NCBI GenBank assembly: GCA_044463125.1
Contig: JBIQMS010000013.1
Coordinates: 1 to 64,000, forward strand
Source: CAYMZZ01 sp044463125
GTDB lineage: Bacteria > Bacteroidota > Bacteroidia > Chitinophagales > Chitinophagaceae
DNA length: 64,000 bases
Direction: 5' to 3'
In this document: positions 9,038 through 16,601 of the stretch, in pieces
Layout: each line of letters begins with the position of its first letter
Numbering within the stretch: the first letter of the stretch is position 1
The notes under the pieces: generated by a model
The model's database searches: none
Told to the model about the DNA's origin: nothing
What the model saw: the letters and a program-made list of their open reading frames with translations, nothing else
Program-made: the position numbers and the translations under genes

Positions 9038-9694
9038 ATGAAAAAGACCGCACTGATAACCGCAGCCAGCCTCCTGATAACGGCCGGCGTATTCGCGCAA
9101 ACTGAACCCGTACCGGCTCCTGAGCAGAAGCCCGTGCAGGAAACGCCAACGGAGCAAGCGCCTCCCACTACTACCAGTGACAAGTACAACAACTGGACAA
9201 CGGAAACTTACAAGATGCAGCCCATGCCGGAAGCACTGACTACAGAAAAAATCTTCCCGGCTATTGGTAAATACGAACTCACTACTGCCGATGGCAGCAG
9301 CAAGACCATCACCATCACACTCGACGAAACTAATAAAGGTATTGTGTGGATTGATGGACTGGAAGCCGGTTTGATCAAAGCCGCTCTTCGTAAGTCGCCC
9401 GCTACTTATAAGATTCCTGCACAAAAACTGGGAGAAGATAAGGACGCGAAATCTATCGCAGAAGGCGTGATGATTTACGACCGTGATGCAAACGTTCTGA
9501 ACATTTGCCTGGGCTGCAGCTATAATGCAGCTGACCCCGCCATCGCGTTCACACCCGACGCCATGCAGAAAGAAGAGCCTGCTCCTGCCACCAAAGGCAA
9601 AACTAAAAAGGCTGAAGTGGCAAAAGTAAAACCCGTGCATTTCAGCGGTGCCAAGATCATTGAAACTACCGCTGCCAATCAGATCACGCAATAA
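9038..9694 (+). CDS. Exported protein of unknown function with proline-rich linker
   Basis: 218 residues from the ATG at 9038. That start is chosen because a textbook signal peptide begins there (MKKTALITAASLLITAGVFAQ); an in-frame upstream start at 8915 would bury it. A Pro/Glu/Thr-rich linker (PEQKPVQETPTEQAPPTTT) leads to a compact domain of about 130 residues with GKYELTTADGSSKTITITLDE, WIDGLEAGLIKAALR and CLGCSYNAADPA, where the CxxC pair could be a disulfide. The tail is Lys/Ala rich. I do not recognise the family. A strong terminator follows, separating it from the methionine locus. Confidence 0.75.
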   Translation: MKKTALITAASLLITAGVFAQTEPVPAPEQKPVQETPTEQAPPTTTSDKYNNWTTETYKMQPMPEALTTEKIFPAIGKYELTTADGSSKTITITLDETNKGIVWIDGLEAGLIKAALRKSPATYKIPAQKLGEDKDAKSIAEGVMIYDRDANVLNICLGCSYNAADPAIAFTPDAMQKEEPAPATKGKTKKAEVAKVKPVHFSGAKIIETTAANQITQ

Positions 9695-9713
9695 GTAATT
9701 GGCAAAGCATAAA

Positions 9714-9751
9714 AAAATAAATGGCCCACTTTGGCGGGCCATTTATTTTTT
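9714..9751 (+). terminator. Intrinsic terminator
   Basis: AAATGGCCC and GGGCCATTT form a hairpin with a loop of about eight bases, followed by a T-rich tract. The A-rich left flank means that it may also work on the opposite strand. Confidence 0.85.
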
Positions 9752-9769
9752 TATCTCGACGTTAATCTC

Positions 9770-9777
9770 TATTTTTG
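9770..9777 (+). promoter_or_regulatory. -7 element of the methionine operon (TATTTTTG)
   Basis: Exact TAnnTTTG match located 18 bases before the first base of the SAM aptamer, in the right place to start the riboswitch transcript. Confidence 0.65.
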
Positions 9778-9794
9778 CGCCAGCTCTTTAGATA

Positions 9795-9974
9795 ACTTAT
9801 CAAGAAAGGCGGAGGGTTATGGCCCTTTGAAGCCTTGGCAACCTCCCTGTACCAACAGGAAAGGTGCCAAATCCATCCCGGTAAACCGGGGCAGATAAGT
9901 CAGATCTCACGCTTGATTACTACTATTCAATAATATTAGTGAAAGCCCATCTGACTTAAAGATGGGCTTTTTTA
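9795..9974 (+). promoter_or_regulatory. SAM-I (S-box) riboswitch with terminator/antiterminator
   Basis: The aptamer (9795-9900) has the S-box core: CTTATCAAGA at the 5' side of P1, GGCGGAGGG, GGCCCTTTGAAGCC, GGCAACC, and AAGGTGCCAAATCC, closing with GATAAGT that pairs back to ACTTATC. The expression platform is explicit: AAAGCCCATC (9942-9951) pairs with GATGGGCTTT (9961-9970) plus further T to form a terminator, while TAAGTCAGAT (9897-9906), which includes the 3' side of P1, is perfectly complementary to ATCTGACTTA (9949-9958). High S-adenosylmethionine should stabilise P1, free the terminator and turn off metY-metX-hom. Confidence 0.95.
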
Positions 9975-10065
9975 TTGCCCCACCCCACCCCTCTCTTGCA
10001 TTAAGTTTTCCTCAGCAGCTACTGTTTAATCAATTGCCGAAAGGCACCAACAAATGTTTATTCAA

Positions 10066-10170
10066 ATGAAAAAAATGTCCAACCCAGCCTGCCGCCGCAT
10101 GGCGGTGCCAATCAAGAAAATAACCCCTACCCTCATGCAAATGCCTGAACGGATCAATAACGCTTGGTAA
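10066..10170 (+). CDS. Possible Met-rich leader ORF between riboswitch and metY
   Basis: A 34-codon open frame, ATG to TAA, with five Met codons (1, 4, 12, 24, 26) and a basic, Pro-containing sequence starting MKKMSNPACRRM. It lies in the 360-base interval between the riboswitch terminator and metY. No homologue is recognised and the ORF may be chance. It is listed because a Met-rich peptide at this position could act as a leader peptide, or the segment could be ordinary leader RNA. Confidence 0.25.
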   Translation: MKKMSNPACRRMAVPIKKITPTLMQMPERINNAW

Positions 10171-10332
10171 ACCCTATGCATTAGTCCTTACTTGCATGAA
10201 TGACCGGGTAAACATTATTTAACATTTTATGAATCAGGATCAGCTTATAAAGTCTACTACCTTTATAGAGTAAAGATTTCCCCCGGCGCAGCCGATCCTG
10301 GAAAAAAATTCAAAACCATTAAACGAGTCAGT

Positions 10333-11658
10333 ATGAGTAACACACTTCGCTTCGAGACGCTGCAATTGCATGCAGGTCAGCAGATCGACCCCACTACCCA
10401 ATCGCGTGCGGTCCCTATTTACCAGACATCTTCCTATGGATTCAAAAACAGTGAGCATGCCGCCAATCTTTTTGGATTGAAGGAGTTTGGCAATGTGTAC
10501 ACGCGGATCATGAATCCCACAACCGATGTGTTTGAGCAAAGAATAGCGGCCCTGGAAGGGGGTGTAGCCGCCCTGGCCACCAGCTCAGGCCAGGCCGCAC
10601 AGTTTCTCGCCATCAGCAATATCCTCAACGCCGGTGATAATTTCATCACCACTTCATTCCTCTATGGCGGCACTTACAACCAGTTCAAGGTTTCCTTTAA
10701 GAAGCTGGGAATTGAGGCCCGCTTTGCGAACGGCGATGATGTGGAAAGCTTTGCCAAACTGATCGATAAAAATACCAAAGCCATCTTCCTGGAAACAATT
10801 GGCAACCCCCGCCTCAATATTCCTGAATTCAAAAAATTCGTGGAACTGGCGCGTGAATACGATCTGCCCCTGATCGTGGATAATACATTCGGAGCCGGAG
10901 GATACCTGTTCCGCCCCATTGAGCATGGCGCCAATATAGTAGTAGAATCCGCCACCAAATGGATTGGCGGCCATGGTACCACCATTGGTGGCGTGATTGT
11001 GGATGGCGGTAATTATAATTGGGGCAATGGCAAGTTTCCCCAATTCACTGAACCTTCTGAGGGATATCACGGGCTGAAATTCTGGGATGTTTTTGGCGAC
11101 AACAACCCGCTGGGACTCCCCAATATCGCTTTCATCATCCGCGCACGCGTGGAAGGATTGCGCGACTATGGTGCTTCGCAAAGCCCCTTCAACTCATTCC
11201 TGTTGCTGCAGGGACTGGAAACCCTGAGCCTGCGTGTGCAGCGCACAGTAGATAATGCACTGGCCCTGGCACAGTGGCTCGAAAATCATCCGCAGGTAGA
11301 GTTTGTTCAGTATCCCGGTCTGGCCAGCAGTCCTTATCATAAACTGGCCAAAGAATACCTCAGCAATGGATTTGGCGGCGTATTGAATTTTGGTGTGAAA
11401 GGACCGAAAGAAAATGCCAGCAAGTTTATCGATTCGCTGCAGTTGATCAGCCATCTGGCCAATGTGGGCGATGCTAAAACACTGGCCATTCACCCGGCCT
11501 CTACCACGCATGAGCAACTGAGCCAGGAAGAGCAGGCGGCTGCCGGTGTACTGCCCAACCAGGTGCGGATATCCGTAGGCATTGAACATATCGACGATAT
11601 CAAGGCCGATATTGAACAGGCATTTCAAAAAGTATTCGCAAAAGAACTGGTAGCTTAA
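10333..11658 (+). CDS. metY: O-acetylhomoserine sulfhydrylase (PLP-dependent)
   Basis: Converts O-acetylhomoserine plus sulfide to homocysteine and acetate, giving direct sulfhydrylation for methionine synthesis. The 441 residues match the long OAH sulfhydrylase branch of the Cys/Met-metabolism PLP family. Visible are QTSSYGF, the substrate/phosphate loop TRIMNPTTDVFE, ATSSGQAAQ, the cofactor Asp in VDNTF, and the Schiff-base Lys209 in ESATKWIGGHG. The C-terminal HPASTTHEQL motif is also present. It is the first structural gene after the SAM-I riboswitch and is followed after one base by metX, so the three genes form one operon. A sulfide donor role is inferred from length and motif rather than tested. 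Confidence 0.93.
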   Translation: MSNTLRFETLQLHAGQQIDPTTQSRAVPIYQTSSYGFKNSEHAANLFGLKEFGNVYTRIMNPTTDVFEQRIAALEGGVAALATSSGQAAQFLAISNILNAGDNFITTSFLYGGTYNQFKVSFKKLGIEARFANGDDVESFAKLIDKNTKAIFLETIGNPRLNIPEFKKFVELAREYDLPLIVDNTFGAGGYLFRPIEHGANIVVESATKWIGGHGTTIGGVIVDGGNYNWGNGKFPQFTEPSEGYHGLKFWDVFGDNNPLGLPNIAFIIRARVEGLRDYGASQSPFNSFLLLQGLETLSLRVQRTVDNALALAQWLENHPQVEFVQYPGLASSPYHKLAKEYLSNGFGGVLNFGVKGPKENASKFIDSLQLISHLANVGDAKTLAIHPASTTHEQLSQEEQAAAGVLPNQVRISVGIEHIDDIKADIEQAFQKVFAKELVA

Positions 11659-11659
11659 G

Positions 11660-12724
11660 GTGACTAATATATTTCATTATTCCCAACCCTTTCGGTTAGA
11701 GTCAGGGGTAACCCTACCGGGTTACCACCTGGCCTATACCACGCGCGGAAAGCTTAATGCTGCGGGCGACAATGTTGTATGGGTCTTTCATGCCCTCACT
11801 GCCAATGCCAACCCCGCGGAGTGGTGGCCTGGCCTGGTAGGCGAAGGAAAATTTATAGATCCCAACCGGTACTTTATTATATGCGTGAATAAACCCGGCA
11901 GCCCTTATGGCAGCATTTCGCCCTTATCCATTAATCCGAAAACGGAAGAACCCTGGTATCATGATTTTCCCGTCTTCAGCATCCGCGATATGATCCGCTC
12001 CTTTCAGCATTTGCGGAATGAGTTGGGGATTCAGCGGATACACCTGGCCCTGGGTGGCAGCACGGGTGGCATGCAATTGCTGGAATGGGCCATTGAAGAG
12101 CCGGAGCTTTTCGAGCATATCGTACCGATTGTAACCAATGCGGCTTTGTCGCCCTGGGGCATTGCCTTCAACGCATCACAACGCATGGCCATTGAGGCCG
12201 ATACCAGCTGGCTGGAACGCCGGCCGGATGCCGGACAGAAAGGACTGGCGGCGGCCCGCTCCATCGCCCTGCTATCGTACCGACACTACAACGGGTATCA
12301 TATTACACAGGCGCGCGACAAGGCTTTCGTGCCTATGCAGGCCGATGCGGTATTTGCTGCCGATAATTACCAACGCTACCAGGGACTGAAACTGGTAAAT
12401 CGTTTCAATGCGGTTTGCTATTACCGGCTCACACAGGCTATGGATAGCCATGATGTGGGCAGAAACCGGGGCGGATTAATTGCAGCTCTCCAGAAGATAA
12501 GCGCGCAAACCCTGGTGATCGGTATTGAATCGGATGTACTCTACCCCATTGAGGAGCAGGAATTCCTGCACCGGCATATCAAAGGCTCCGAATTCCTCCG
12601 TATCGCGAGCGATTTTGGACACGACGGATTCCTGCTGGAATATGAACGAATAGAAAAAGCATTGAAAGAATTTTTAGACAACGGAGAAAACAGACATTAC
12701 GGAAACTGGCTGAAAAAAGCCTGA
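11660..12724 (+). CDS. metX: Homoserine O-acetyltransferase
   Basis: Alpha/beta hydrolase-fold enzyme that activates homoserine by acetylation, supplying the metY substrate. 354 residues starting with GTG one base after the metY stop, suggesting translational coupling. Nucleophile Ser134 sits in GGSTGG, where many family members have GGSMGG. The catalytic Asp is in IESDVLYPIEEQ and the His in DFGHDGFLLE. Upstream, HALTANANP and GSPYGSISPLSINP match the acyltransferase branch. Acetyl rather than succinyl specificity is inferred from the family and from the metY neighbour. Confidence 0.93.
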   Translation: MTNIFHYSQPFRLESGVTLPGYHLAYTTRGKLNAAGDNVVWVFHALTANANPAEWWPGLVGEGKFIDPNRYFIICVNKPGSPYGSISPLSINPKTEEPWYHDFPVFSIRDMIRSFQHLRNELGIQRIHLALGGSTGGMQLLEWAIEEPELFEHIVPIVTNAALSPWGIAFNASQRMAIEADTSWLERRPDAGQKGLAAARSIALLSYRHYNGYHITQARDKAFVPMQADAVFAADNYQRYQGLKLVNRFNAVCYYRLTQAMDSHDVGRNRGGLIAALQKISAQTLVIGIESDVLYPIEEQEFLHRHIKGSEFLRIASDFGHDGFLLEYERIEKALKEFLDNGENRHYGNWLKKA

Positions 12725-12756
12725 CAAATCAACCCTTCAAAAAAATAGTACAGAGC

Positions 12757-14013
12757 ATGGACTCCCATAAGGAACTTAGAATTGGCCTCTTTGGATTTGG
12801 CGTGGTAGGCGAAGGTCTTTACCGCGTATTGCAGCAGACCCCTTCGCTGAAAGCGGAACTGAAGAAAGTTTGTATCAAAAATCCGGGCAAACAACGCAAC
12901 GCCCCGGCAGAACTGTTTACCACCGACAAGGACCTGCTGTTGCAGGACCCCGATATCAACGTAATTGTGGAAGTGATTGACGATGCGGATGCCGCTTTCA
13001 ACATCGTGACCACAGCCCTGCGCAACGGAAAGGACGTGGTGAGTGCGAGTAAGAAAATGATAGCGGAGCATCTCGAAGAACTCCTTGCGCTGCAAAACGA
13101 AACCGGCCGCAGTCTCTTATATGAATCCGCTGCCTGCGCTTCCATTCCCGTTATCCGCAACCTGGAAGAATACTACGATAATGATCTGCTCCATTCCATC
13201 CGGGCTATCGTGAATGGATCCACCAACTTCATCCTGACCAAGATGTTTGAGGAGGGTCTTGACTTTAAGCAGGCGCTGGTATTGGCACAGCAATTGGGTT
13301 TTGCTGAAAGCAACCCTGTATTGGATGTGGAAGGCTATGATGCGGTGAACAAGTGGACCTTCCTGCTCACCCATGCCTATGGCATTACCGAGAAGCCGGA
13401 GAATATTTTGTTCAATGGCATACAACATATCCAGGCAGGCGATGCGGCGGTGGCCCGCTCACGCAATCAGCAAATTCGCCTGGTGGCGCAGGCGCAGAAA
13501 TTGCGCAATGGCCAGGTAGCGGCATTTGTGTTGCCGCAGTTTGTGAATGCCGATGATCATTTATCGTTTGTGAAAAATGAATACAACGGCGTGGTTATCG
13601 AGAGCGGATTTGCCGATAAACAATTCTTTTATGGCAAGGGAGCGGGCAGTTTGCCCACGGCCTCAGCCGTGCTGAGCGATATTGCCGCCCTGCGCTATCA
13701 ATACAAATACGAATACAAGAAGCTTTATCATCACCGCCCGCATACCATCGCCAACGATGCCTACCTGCGGGTATATGTCAGCTTCAACGACCTCAAAAAT
13801 ATTCCCCGCGAACGCTTTGAGTGGATTGAAGAATGGTATGCCCAGGAAGAAAGGAAATACCTGGTGGGCGTACTTGCCTTCCGTGAACTGAAAGAAAATA
13901 ACTGGTGGCGCGAAAACGGCACTTCTCTTATCCTCACTGCCGACCCGCTGATTGAAGACGTGGAAATCCGCAAACTGAAAAAGAGAAGCCTGGAATTGGC
14001 GGGAGTGGGCTGA
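12757..14013 (+). CDS. hom: Homoserine dehydrogenase
   Basis: Reduces aspartate semialdehyde to homoserine, the entry step to the metX/metY reactions and to threonine. 418 residues: Rossmann motif GFGVVG (13-18), VVSASKKM in the cofactor domain, the family signature IVNGSTNFILTKM, the catalytic region SNPVLDVEGYDAVNKW, and a C-terminal region of about 100 residues where an ACT-like domain usually sits but which is divergent here. It is a stand-alone enzyme, not fused to aspartokinase. Its position third in the riboswitch-controlled operon suggests that it is dedicated to methionine supply. Its TGA is followed within about ten bases by repeat element E2. Confidence 0.93.
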   Translation: MDSHKELRIGLFGFGVVGEGLYRVLQQTPSLKAELKKVCIKNPGKQRNAPAELFTTDKDLLLQDPDINVIVEVIDDADAAFNIVTTALRNGKDVVSASKKMIAEHLEELLALQNETGRSLLYESAACASIPVIRNLEEYYDNDLLHSIRAIVNGSTNFILTKMFEEGLDFKQALVLAQQLGFAESNPVLDVEGYDAVNKWTFLLTHAYGITEKPENILFNGIQHIQAGDAAVARSRNQQIRLVAQAQKLRNGQVAAFVLPQFVNADDHLSFVKNEYNGVVIESGFADKQFFYGKGAGSLPTASAVLSDIAALRYQYKYEYKKLYHHRPHTIANDAYLRVYVSFNDLKNIPRERFEWIEEWYAQEERKYLVGVLAFRELKENNWWRENGTSLILTADPLIEDVEIRKLKKRSLELAGVG

Positions 14014-14273
14014 GAGAACGTGAGGCGTGAGGCGTGAGTTGGGAGTTTAGGGTTGAGGGTTTAGGGTTTAAAGTTGAGAGTTTAAAGTTGGGGGGTGAAA
14101 GTTTGAAGTATAAGGCTTATATAAGCTTTAGGTACTTCCTAGAAACCAATCTGAAAGACCTTAAACTTTAAACTCTCAACCTTAAACCCTAAACTCACGC
14201 CTCACGATTCACGATTCACGATTTCTCCTAACTCCAAGCTCACGCCTCACGCCTCACGATTCACGATTTCTCC
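14014..14273. repeat. Intergenic modular repeat E2 (C-B-core-B-C)
   Basis: GTGAGGCGTGAG motifs (about 14020-14037) and TTTAGGG/TTTAAAG motifs (about 14046-14090) are mirrored by CTTAAACTTTAAACTC-type motifs (about 14159-14195) and CTCACGCCTCACGATTCACG motifs (about 14196-14273), around a unique core (about 14091-14158). It fills the gap between hom and the glycosyltransferase and stops right at the latter's promoter element. Confidence 0.9.
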
Positions 14274-14281
14274 TACCTTCG
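14274..14281 (+). promoter_or_regulatory. -7 element (TACCTTCG) five bases before a start codon
   Basis: TACCTTCG differs from TAnnTTTG at one position. Only CATTC separates it from the ATG at 14287, implying a leaderless or nearly leaderless message. Confidence 0.5.
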
Positions 14282-14286
14282 CATTC

Positions 14287-15228
14287 ATGCGTGAATTATC
14301 GGTAATCATTACGGTGATGAATGAGGAGGAGAATATCGCTCCTCTTTTGGCGGCGGTGCGGGCGGCCCTGGCGGGTATTGACTATGAAGTGGTGTTGGTT
14401 GATGACGGCTCAACGGATAAGACGGTAGCCCAGGTTTTGCAGCACAGCGATGAGCGAACGGTGCTGGTGCAGCTACGCAAAAACTATGGACAAAGTACAG
14501 CCATGACGGCCGGAATTGACCATTCAAGCGGTACCTATGTGGCGCTGATTGATGGCGACCTGCAAAACGACCCCACGGATATTCCCTTTATGCTCAATAA
14601 GCTGAAGAGCGAGGACTGGGATGTTGTAGCCGGCAATAGAAAAAACCGGAAGGATGGCGTTTTCCTTCGAAAAATCCCCAGCCGTATCGCCAATGCGCTT
14701 ATCCGCCGAATGACCGGTGTTTATATCAAAGACTATGGCTGTACATTAAAAGTATTCCGTCGCGAGATAGCGGAGGAGCTGGGCCTCTATGGCGAACTGC
14801 ACCGGTTCATACCGGTGTTGGCCAAGCTGCAGGGTGCACGCATCACCCAGGTGGATGTAAAACATCATGCGCGGCAGTTTGGCAAAAGCAAATATGGCAT
14901 CAACCGCACTTTTAAAGTAATGGCCGACCTGATCCTGATGGTTTTTTTCCGCAAATACCTGCAAAAGCCCATGCACCTCTTCGGAACCATCGGCTTTATC
15001 AGCCTGGGGCTGGGCGTGTTGATCAATCTTTACCTACTCATCATTAAAATAATGGGCCAGGATATCTGGAACCGCCCCCTGCTGATCCTCGGGCTGATCC
15101 TGGTTTTGGGAGGAATACAATTAATTACCATCGGTATCATTGCCGACATCAATATAAGAACCTACTTCGAGTCGCAGAATAAGAAAACTTATACGGTAAG
15201 GAAAGTGTATGGGAGGGAGGAAGTTTAG
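14287..15228 (+). CDS. Family 2 glycosyltransferase, GtrB/DPM1-like, membrane anchored
   Basis: GT-A fold transferase probably moving a sugar from a nucleotide sugar to a polyprenyl phosphate on the cytoplasmic face. 313 residues. Visible are SVIITVMNEEENI, VLVDDGSTD (about 37-45), the metal-binding ALIDGDLQNDP, and YGCTLKVFRREIAEELG followed by the KYGINRT segment. Two transmembrane helices at about 229-254 and 264-288 match the GtrB topology. The final Val and the TAG stop are encoded by the first TTTAGGG motif of repeat E3, so the gene end has been captured by the repeat. It converges on a sugar-nucleotide epimerase, and both fit envelope polysaccharide synthesis. Confidence 0.88.
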   Translation: MRELSVIITVMNEEENIAPLLAAVRAALAGIDYEVVLVDDGSTDKTVAQVLQHSDERTVLVQLRKNYGQSTAMTAGIDHSSGTYVALIDGDLQNDPTDIPFMLNKLKSEDWDVVAGNRKNRKDGVFLRKIPSRIANALIRRMTGVYIKDYGCTLKVFRREIAEELGLYGELHRFIPVLAKLQGARITQVDVKHHARQFGKSKYGINRTFKVMADLILMVFFRKYLQKPMHLFGTIGFISLGLGVLINLYLLIIKIMGQDIWNRPLLILGLILVLGGIQLITIGIIADINIRTYFESQNKKTYTVRKVYGREEV

Positions 15229-15535
15229 GGTTTAAAGTTTAACGTTGGAAAGCTGCGAATTTAGAAATGCGTTAAAAAAAATCTGCGCCCATCTGCGAAA
15301 AAATCTGCGAAAATCTGCGGGAAACTCTCCTGAACTTTAAACAGGATTAAATTGCTGAAGCATTTCCCGCAGATTTTCGCAGATAACAACGCAGATTTGC
15401 GCAGATAAATTATAAAAGTAAAAAGCGTCTAGATTTTGGACCTGACAACCTATTAAATCTTAAACCCTAAACTTTAAACTCTAAACTTTAAACCTTAAAC
15501 CTTAAACCTTAAACCTTAAACCCTAAACTCTCAAC
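15223..15535. repeat. Intergenic modular repeat E3 (B-D-core-D-B)
   Basis: TTTAGGG motifs (about 15223-15242) and AATCTGCG motifs (about 15277-15322) are mirrored by CCCGCAGATTTTCGCAGAT (about 15366-15405) and AAACCCTAAAC motifs (about 15459-15535). The core CTCCTGAACTTTAAACAGG is related to those of E4 and E6. The element overlaps both flanking stop codons: TAG of the glycosyltransferase on the left and TAG of the epimerase on the right. Confidence 0.9.
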
Positions 15536-16473
15536 CATTCCACAAACCTTCCCAGTCCTTCCTCCAAACTAACTCTGGCCTGATAGTTGAGTAATTTTTT
15601 CGCCTTGCTAATGTCGGCATAGGTATGTGGTACATCGCCCGGCTGTTCGGGCCATTGTTCAATGATCGCTTTGCGGCCACAATGCTTTTCGATAGCCGCT
15701 ATCAGTTCGCGAAGCGACACGGTTTCACTGTTGCCCAGGTTGATAATTTCAAACCCCGATTCCTTATAGTCCATAGCTGCTACGATGCCCTGTACAATAT
15801 CATCGATATATGTATAGTCGCGTGAACTATCGCCTTTGCCATACATGCGGATGGGTTCAGCATTCATGATCTTTCGTGCAAATGAATGAATAGCCAGGTC
15901 GGGTCGCTGACCCGGTCCGTATACGGTGAAAAAACGCAGGGCGATAAAACGGATACCATACAATTTATGGTAAACATATCCCATCATCTCACCACTGAGT
16001 TTGGTCATGGCATAGGGACTGATCGGCATCAACTTTTCATCCTCCCGCCAGGGCAGGTTGGGATTTACGCCATACACACTGCTGCTGGAAGCAAACACAA
16101 ACTGTTGTATTCCGCGAAGCCTGGCAAAATCGAGCAGGTGTTGCAGTCCCCACATATTCGCCCGCAGGTACCCTTCCGGATCTTCAATACTGGGTCGCAC
16201 ACCCGCTTTGGCGGCAAGGTGTACGATACAATCAACAGTCTGTGGAATCAAAGCATCCAGTTCTGCTGCGGTATGTTCAGCAAGATCGAGCTCCAGGAGG
16301 CGGAAACCCGGCAGCGGCAAAAAAGGACTGATCTGTTTTCGCTTGATCGCTTCGGGATAAAAAAGATCGAAATTATCGATACAGGTGATTTGCGCTTCGG
16401 GATTATTCCGAAAGATGGACCTTATGAGTTGGCTGCCGATAAATCCCGCACCGCCGGTTACTAAAATATGCAT
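15523..16473 (-). CDS. NAD-dependent sugar epimerase/dehydratase
   Basis: Extended short-chain dehydrogenase acting on a nucleotide sugar, most like UDP-glucuronate 4-epimerases. 316 residues: NAD motif GGAGFIG (7-13), Asp/Asn at the end of strand 2 in CIDNFD, HLAAKAGVRPSIEDP, the catalytic SSSSVYG and Tyr154-x3-Lys158 in SPYAMTKLSGE, and RFFTVYGPGQRPD. The last residues LRV and the TAG stop are encoded by a TTGAGAGTTTAGGG stretch of repeat E3. The convergent glycosyltransferase suggests a shared role in surface glycans, but the exact sugar cannot be read. Confidence 0.88.
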   Translation of the reverse strand: MHILVTGGAGFIGSQLIRSIFRNNPEAQITCIDNFDLFYPEAIKRKQISPFLPLPGFRLLELDLAEHTAAELDALIPQTVDCIVHLAAKAGVRPSIEDPEGYLRANMWGLQHLLDFARLRGIQQFVFASSSSVYGVNPNLPWREDEKLMPISPYAMTKLSGEMMGYVYHKLYGIRFIALRFFTVYGPGQRPDLAIHSFARKIMNAEPIRMYGKGDSSRDYTYIDDIVQGIVAAMDYKESGFEIINLGNSETVSLRELIAAIEKHCGRKAIIEQWPEQPGDVPHTYADISKAKKLLNYQARVSLEEGLGRFVEWLRV

Positions 16474-16585
16474 GTTTCCTGCTCCTTTTCCTTGTGGTGT
16501 GGCAAAGATGCAAATTATTCATCAGGCCTGTGCAGAATGGGAAAAACTGTCGATAAATCGACCTTCTTCGGCGCTTTGATTCCTT

Positions 16586-16593
16586 TACATTTG
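16586..16593 (+). promoter_or_regulatory. -7 element for the SNF2 helicase (TACATTTG)
   Basis: Exact TAnnTTTG match with eight bases to the ATG at 16602. A TTCG/TTG-like -33 partner may lie near 16565 but is weak. Confidence 0.6.
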
Positions 16594-16601
16594 CCAGCAC
16601 T

